12,625 nucleotides of DNA from Aculops lycopersici (Eukaryota > Arthropoda > Arachnida > Trombidiformes > Eriophyidae), in the NCBI GenBank assembly GCA_015350385.1, contig WNKI01000001.1, positions 4,261,270 through 4,273,894 on the forward strand, given 5' to 3'. Of this stretch, positions 7,241 to 12,625 are shown in pieces. Both the position numbers and the translations under genes were made by a program. The notes beneath the pieces are model-generated. The model had not been told where the DNA came from. It ran no database searches and was given only the letters and a program-made list of their open reading frames with translations. Within the stretch, counting starts at the first letter, position 1. Every line of letters starts with the position of its first letter.

Positions 7241-8700
7241 AGTTAATGTGGTTTTTTGGTTTCGTTTGGGTGGAACGGAAATTGGGTTTGCTGTTAGTTT
7301 ACGTGGTTTCGGTGTTTTATTTTTAGGTCATCTTCAGAGTTAGAAATGTCGATTCTTTGTTATAATCTGATTTGGTTACGTCGACGTTAGAATAAAAGCT
7401 ACGCCCTGCTTTTTCAATCAGCTAATTGATCTGCATTGTTTTGGTGATCCAGTTAGTCCGCAACTCCAGCTGCACGATTAAATTTTAGCCTGCCAATTTT
7501 GCTCAGCTACTGCTGCTTCTTTGACAAGCCAACCGTCTGGCTGCTGGTGACACCCGAGCTGGTAACTACCAGCTCGTGATTTTCGTCATTTTATCTTCGT
7601 GCTGTTGTTTCGCTTTGGTAGCCTCAATTCTTTGCGATTAGAAACAAACGACCAATCAGGTCACTCGCAAGTTTGCGCGAGGAACACAGAACAAGCCACG
7701 AGAAGCTCATTAATAACCTCACCCGAAAAGCAGCGCGCGAGTGAATATTCATTCGCTCGCTTGCCAGCCCTCAGTGCCTAGCGCCGCTATAGTTTCCGGC
7801 TCAAAAGTCTTGTATATTGTTTGAGTGCTAGCCGCAGCAGATGAGAGGAAATCATTTGCTTAATGAGTGTTTTGTGCGCCATGCAAAAGTTACGTAAACC
7901 ACTAGCTCAACAACCGAGAGAAAAAGAACTGACTGGTCATATTCCATCCAGAATTTTCCTCCCCAACTTGAGTTGGGGCAAAAATTGTTGCAAACACTTT
8001 TTGGCACGTGTAGATGAGTCAGCTTGAGCTCGCTCACTCGCCTGTCAGGTGGTTGCATATTCTCTTTTGGTTTAAGCTGGAAAATTGCAACAACCCGACT
8101 AGATAAAGATTCAAATTTTATGAGCATAACGGATAAAATCTCCCATCTCGTCGGCAACTTTCCATTGGCTTTCAAATTGCAGGCTCTGGCTAGCTGCGTG
8201 ATCACTCTTTATCTTGCGCACGAAGTTGGCAAACTTTCATTTACTACTCAACCAAAAGTTTGCTTCATTCAAACATGGTGGAAGGGGGAAAAATTCCAAT
8301 TTAAAACCCTCAATTGGCCAAAGTTTTCCTCCGAGCTAAAATTCCACTCTAAGTTGATGGCGAGCAAGTTGGCGAGCTAACGAGCACTCCTAGCTGAGGG
8401 AAAAGGGTTTGCAAGTTAACCTGCGATGCGATCGAATCAGTCGACCGCCCGACCCGACGTTATGTTGCGCTGCTTTAAGTTGCCTAACGAAACGTAACGT
8501 CGACAGAACTCAACCCTCAACTCGGTGGCCAGGCGAGCAGCAGACAGAAAACGTCGAGGCCATCAGATTGCTCATCCAACTCCTCGAGTCTCTGGTTTAT
8601 CTCTCACCACTTTGGTGTTACAGGCGAACGGGTAGGTGAAAAAAGGCCTACCTCCTTTGGATCTCTCTATATCTCGTTCTGGGTTAGTTGGTATGTTAGT
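7241..8700. other. probable leader and promoter side of the minus-strand gene; no gene seen
   Basis: This is the 5' flank of the minus-strand frame, so it should contain its leader and perhaps its promoter or an upstream intron. On the minus strand, CTAAC followed by TCTGAAG near 7340 resembles a weak branch point and acceptor. I see no clear TATA box or initiator. Frames are short and look non-coding. A 10-base-arm hairpin lies at 7555-7576, and arms CGACGTTA/TAACGTCG lie at 8455-8462 and 8495-8502. Confidence 0.45.
7555..7576. repeat. tight inverted repeat, 10-base arms
   Basis: CGAGCTGGTA (7555-7564) and TACCAGCTCG (7567-7576) are perfectly complementary with a 2-base spacer. As RNA this gives a 9-pair stem with a 4-base loop. 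It lies about 315 bases upstream of the minus-strand start codon, so it could be in that gene's leader or promoter. Confidence 0.8.
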
Positions 8701-10491
8701 GGCAGATTAGCGTCGACGACGAGTCATTAGATCACGTAGTTGGTGGCCTTTTTCCAGTATAAACTAGCGAAATCCACTTGGTTCTTCTTGCTCCTGACAT
8801 CAAGTTCGGCTTCCCCTCTCTTTCTCCTTGTGACCGCCACTTTCGCCAGTCGGTGCCTAGAACTAGCGCGGGATACGCCCCTCGGGGCTTCGGAAAAGTT
8901 GTAAGGGGGCGTGACGCGCGAGCCAAGGCTGAGATTCGCCCCTCCATCGGCCAACTGAAATGGCCTCCACTCGAGAGTCTCGAGTGAGCAGAGGAGATGA
9001 GGAAAGGGAAAAATAAGTGCAAGTAACCGAGCGAGAGTTGGGAGTGTCACGCGCGCCGCATAACTTCATTATCGCGTAACGCAAGCGGCACAACGAGATT
9101 CTGGAGCTTAGGTGATGGAGAAAACAATTAGCAATCTCAATCACAACTCGGCGCCGACTGCAAGACCAAGACCAAGATTGAAGATAGGAGGAGAAGGGAG
9201 CGAAAATGAGCAGCAACATCGAGAGAATGGTTTCTTCTGCTTGTTATTATTAGCAGTCGAGTCGTTTTCTCGTTTGTTTTGGCCGTCAACATTGCAACTG
9301 GAACTAAAACTGCCGACGCCAAAACAACAACGAATGCAATTGCAACTACGACAAAGACAACCAACGACTCGCTACGCGTCGCCAATCGATCATTTGCTCC
9401 ACAGTTCAGTGTTTAGTCGGCTAGCCAAAAGCACCTCAAAGCATTAAAACAACGGCAATAGCCACAACGACTCCCAGACGGAAACGCGCAATTAACTCGA
9501 CGCTCCGTCGCCTGGATGACTGCCGCTACTAGTTGAAATGATACCGACACGCCCACCGCCGTACAGTTCCCCTTCTCGCGCGCCACCCTAATTGTGAGCT
9601 TAGGTCAGCCCTTACTTTCTCTCTTTTCTTCTGCGTCTATCTGCTTTGTGAGATAGACGCAGCAAACTAGCTAACCATGATGACGCCAGGGATCCGCGAG
9701 TTCGGCTAGCTTCCGGTTGCAGTCACAACTACGACGCTGTCCGTCTGTCTCTCTTGCTGTCTTCCGTTTGGTCTTTTGGTCTCCGAGTCTCTCGGTCGTA
9801 TTATCAAAACATACGAACCATAAACAATGCGCAAAAATACACCCCCTATCCCCTTTCTCTGGGTCGATATAAGCGCCGAGGCCGATTATCGCTCTTGTCT
9901 GTCCATCTCTTGGTGTCGCTCGCGCTCTTCTCGGTTTCGTTGGTTTGCGTTCGAGGCTTTAGCCAGCGAGACGAAAGAGGGAAGAGAAAAGAGAAACTAT
10001 GGTCAGCTAGCCGATGAGTTTGTCGGCGAGTGGAACAAAAAACGGATCGAAAAGAAGGAGAGAAAATTGCAGATCTGAGATGAGCGGCGGCAGCATCAAC
10101 GTTGTCGGTAATGATACACCAGCAAGCTAGCTAGTGGGCGAGAGATGTGCATTCATATTCATAACTAGCGTCACCATCGGATAGTAGCCGGCGAGTTACA
10201 TAGAGTAGCATACACAGACACATAACAAATGAGCCAACTTCTTTCGCTGGTTTGCTCTCGAATCGCCATCCACTCACTACTTTCCTCTGGTAAACCAACT
10301 CACTGGCTTGCTGGAGGGAGAGGGAGAATCAAGCGTCGATCAGCGACGAGTTTGTCTTTGTCTCTATGTTTACAATGGCAGCTGAGATTGGGCTTCGGTT
10401 ACTCTCCCATTTGCTCGTCTTGAATTTGGCTCAAACTCTCCCGAAGCAGGCAAAAGTGAGAGCAGCGATGTGGGCTATCCGCTTGTTTCAA
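8701..10491. other. stretch without a convincing gene
   Basis: The longest frames (about 83-118 codons) are of mixed composition, with no domain and no conserved-looking motif. One at 9137-9385 on the minus strand is hydrophobic only because it reads opposite CAA-rich sequence. Notable structures are CACTCGAG/CTCGAGTG arms at 8968-8986 (3-base spacer), the 12-base-arm hairpin at 9631-9662, and CTTCCGGT at 9710-9717. A TATAAG at 9868-9873 is too isolated to call a promoter. Confidence 0.45.
9631..9662. repeat. perfect hairpin, 12-base stem and 8-base loop
   Basis: CTGCGTCTATCT (9631-9642) is exactly complementary to AGATAGACGCAG (9651-9662), with GCTTTGTG between. The stem is too short for a usual microRNA precursor, and no T-run follows. 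It has no coding context. Confidence 0.9.
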
Positions 10492-10496
10492 CACAA

Positions 10497-10510
10497 ACAC
10501 ACACACACAC
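10497..10510. repeat. (AC)7 microsatellite
   Basis: Seven uninterrupted AC units, preceded by an imperfect ACACAA stretch. Confidence 0.9.
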
Positions 10511-10815
10511 GCTAGGCGATAAAAAGGATAGTGAGGGAACAAAACAAAATGGCCAATAGAAAACCAGCGATTTCCCTATACAAACAGGAGGCCTTATAAT
10601 TAATGGTTCACGAGGCGTCCATAACTCGCGTGCATGCAAAACGCCCCCGATATCATCGTTCTTTGGTCAGCGGGGTGCTAAAGTCGGACCAATTTGGGAT
10701 ACGGGATCTAAGCGGCCACTTGGTGGCTTGCCAGCTACTTGGCTCCGGTGTCGCTATCGCTAGTCGCAGTCGCTTCAGTCGGTTGGTTGGCGAGCTAGTT
10801 GCTCAACTCGCCCAA

Positions 10816-10830
10816 TACTACTACTACTAC
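10816..10830. repeat. (TAC)5 trinucleotide repeat
   Basis: Five uninterrupted TAC units, ending in TAG. It would read as a tyrosine run in one plus-strand frame that has no other sign of coding. Confidence 0.9.
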
Positions 10831-11013
10831 TAGCACCAACCAGCCAGCCAAACTCGATGGACGCCAACTAAGCAACACCAGCGACCCAGAATAGAAACTA
10901 GCCTAATACAATCGACTGCGTGAGCCGAACTTCCTGTGTGACGCCATCGGGGGCTTCTGCTTCCATTGCAATAGCCACAGCCACTGAGCGCGTGGTGTTG
11001 ACATGCCGCGCGC

Positions 11014-11022
11014 ACCGGAAGT
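11014..11022 (+). promoter_or_regulatory. ETS-type motif ACCGGAAGT
   Basis: Perfect 9-mer. An 8-base version, ACCGGAAG, follows at 11141-11148, and ACTTCCGG lies at 11375-11382. This makes a second, looser ETS-motif group in the right part of the window. Confidence 0.35.
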
Positions 11023-11290
11023 CTCGTACTGTGCCGCTCAACGTGATCGGTGGTTTCAGTTGCCAGCTAATACTAGGACTGAAAGTGCGAGTCCAACGCG
11101 ACGACCGACGACAACTGGATCCCTTTGCGCTGAGACCATAACCGGAAGCGCATAATCGATTCGCGCGCACTGCGAAACTAGCCAGGCAACGCGGGCGGAG
11201 GATCGCTCCTTTTCTCGATGGTTGTTCAATGGACAACAAACTCCACTGGCTTCATTTCACTTTGTTTCATTCGGTTCTATCCATTCCAAT

Positions 11291-11330
11291 CCGTTTTGTT
11301 TTGTTCTGTTTTGTTTCGTCCCGTTTCCTT
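11291..11330 (+). repeat. imperfect TTTTG-type simple repeat
   Basis: A run of TTTTG, TTCTG and TTTCG units with interruptions. It looks like degenerate simple sequence rather than a polypyrimidine splice tract, because G recurs every five bases. Confidence 0.7.
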
Positions 11331-12150
11331 GTGAGGGCCACCAGTTTGTAAATTTCCCCCTCCTCCACTCGGCCACTTCCGGCCACCGGAGGTCAGCTGC
11401 AAGTGTGCGGCCATCAAATTCGGGATGTCCGTTTGGCAAAGTGGAAAGTTTTGAACAATTTTATAGAAAAATTGCGTGTAAGCGAGCGACTCTCGTGAGC
11501 TGAAGTTCGAGAGCTTCGGTTAGCTTGCCAAAGGAGTATTTTAAAGCTGCCACACGGACTCTATTAAATTTAATTTCCACAGCCATTTAAATGTTTCGCG
11601 ATGGCCTCTGTCGTCGTCGCCGCCGCAGTCGTAATCACAATTCATTCACAGTGTTGGAAACTTGAAATGCCTCGTTTTCCTCACACTCGATTGCTGGCAA
11701 GGTAAACTCAAAACAGCAACAACAGAAAGGAGAGCGACCCAATTTCGGCCAGGTAAAGCTGCCACTTCACCTGACCGACTAGCTCGCGAACTAATCGCCT
11801 GCCATCTCGGCGGCGGCGGCGTCGTTGTCGTCACTCAAGCGCACGAATCGTTCACATATTGTGCTGATCGACAGTTCATTTCAGTTGTGGCTTAATGGTG
11901 CTTGTTAGACTTTCTTCTCTCGCCTGTCTCTTTGTGAGTGTGAATTGCGACTGTTTCCCTTCCCATTGAGGCAAAGTTTAAGAAAAACAACAGCTATCCG
12001 CTAAAATGCGATGCAACTCAACGCAGGTGAATCGGATCGAGTTTAGCGCACGAAGGTAGAGTCTGCGAGTAGATTGCGTTGTTATATTGAGAAAAGCTAG
12101 AGTCGAAATTCAGTATTCGAAAATTACAACTACGACCACGACGACGATCA

Positions 12151-12182
12151 GAAGCACAAGCGAGACTGCTCGCTTGTGTTTC
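12151..12182. repeat. hairpin, 14-pair stem and 4-base loop
   Basis: The inner arms CACAAGCGAG (12155-12164) and CTCGCTTGTG (12169-12178) are perfectly complementary around ACTG. The stem extends outward through one G-T pair (12154/12179) and three further matches to 12151 and 12182. An AATAAA follows at 12219-12224. It could be a structured RNA element or a template-switch product. Confidence 0.85.
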
Positions 12183-12580
12183 AGCTCCATAGACTCGATG
12201 CACTGTGTGTTACATTATAATAAATGGTTGCCGCCGACTAACAGGTTGCCTCTTTTAGCACATGTATCTACATCTCAGCCAAAAGGGGCATAAATCAACT
12301 CGCTGCAGTTGAGCACACAAAAGTGTTTCGCTTGACTCAAATTCGCATTCATGAATTTACATCCCTCTTTTGGATCAAAATTTCGAAGTGTAGATTCAGT
12401 TGAGGCAGTTATTTGGAGAAAAACTAGTCGTCGCTTCGTTACGTTATCTAATGTTACTTCTCCCTCCAGTCACTGTTGACCAGTCTTAGATAGCATGCTC
12501 GGCCAGGTGAATTATTGATTTTCCATCGGGCTCATTCGAATGGTCAGTGAGCGGGACGATCAATAAGGGATGGAGTAAGT

Positions 12581-12584
<4 letters not shown>

Positions 12585-12611
<27 letters not shown>

Positions 12612-12612
12612 G
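12585..12612. repeat. (GA)14 microsatellite near window end
   Basis: Fourteen GA units, followed by purine-rich GAGGAGGAAGG-type sequence to the end of the window. Together with the GA tract at base 1, it suggests that both window edges fall in simple repeats. Confidence 0.95.
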
Positions 12613-12625
12613 AGGAAGGAAAGAG

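Larger units (their letters stand above)
10511..12584. other. stretch without a convincing gene
   Basis: No frame exceeds about 113 codons and none has recognisable content. It contains (TAC)5 at 10816-10830, ACCGGAAGT at 11014-11022 and ACCGGAAG at 11141-11148, a T-rich TTTTG-type stretch at 11291-11330, a 12-base AT palindrome ATTAAATTTAAT at 11563-11574, several CAG|GTGAAT or CAG|GTAAAG donor-like sites (11753-11762, 12022-12031, 12503-12512), a 14-pair hairpin at 12151-12182 and an AATAAA at 12219-12224. Donor-like sites without coding frames suggest at most non-coding first exons. Confidence 0.45.

Noticed and set aside
4080..8239. Repeated 12-mer GGCAAACTTTCA at 4080 and 8228
   Set aside because: By hand estimate several 12-mer repeat pairs are expected by chance in a window of this length.
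8024..8380. 118-codon plus-strand frame with an opposing 117-codon frame
   Set aside because: Both strands are open over the same stretch, with unbiased composition and no recognisable content; likely chance.
9137..9385. 82-codon minus-strand frame with long hydrophobic segments
   Set aside because: The hydrophobicity arises opposite CAA/ACG-rich sequence; there is no clear promoter, donor or downstream frame.
9868..9873. TATAAG as a possible TATA box
   Set aside because: No initiator at the right distance and no convincing gene downstream.
9827..10078. 83-codon plus-strand frame with a good ATG context and a basic C-terminus
   Set aside because: Composition is erratic, no domain or signal is visible, and the region has no poly(A) signal or clear splice sites. 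A chance frame is more likely.

Overview
The window looks like nuclear DNA of an animal, most likely an arthropod or another panarthropod. The evidence is a TATA box plus initiator and an AATAAA signal around an intronless secreted-protein gene, candidate GT splice donors, long non-coding stretches, and a large alanine/glutamine/serine/threonine-rich reading frame of the type common in arthropod regulatory proteins. I see no bacterial operon structure, tRNA, rRNA, CRISPR array, transposase or reverse transcriptase. I cannot name the species.

Layout: 1-16 is a short GA microsatellite. 17-1250 is non-coding. 1251-1490 is an upstream region with two strong inverted repeats and then a core promoter. 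1587-2345 (+) encodes a complete 252-residue secreted helical protein, with a poly(A) signal at 2562-2567. 2590-5075 has no convincing gene but contains a cluster of ETS-type motifs. 5076-5185 (+) is a candidate signal-peptide first exon ending in a good splice donor. 5210-7240 (-) is a 676-codon low-complexity reading frame, probably a large exon or the whole coding part of a nuclear regulatory or RNA-associated protein. 7241-12584 has no convincing gene; the part next to 7240 is probably leader and promoter for the minus-strand gene. 12585-12612 is a longer GA microsatellite.

The two clear genes have no evident joint function. One is a compact, probably highly expressed secreted protein under a TATA promoter. 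The other is a long disordered protein on the opposite strand. The candidate signal-peptide exon faces the 3' end of the minus-strand frame only 24 bases away, so these two units would overlap in antisense if both are real. Two non-gene signals stand out: more near-perfect DNA hairpins than chance would give, and five copies of one 9-base ETS-type motif. I found no clear evidence of a new multi-gene system.
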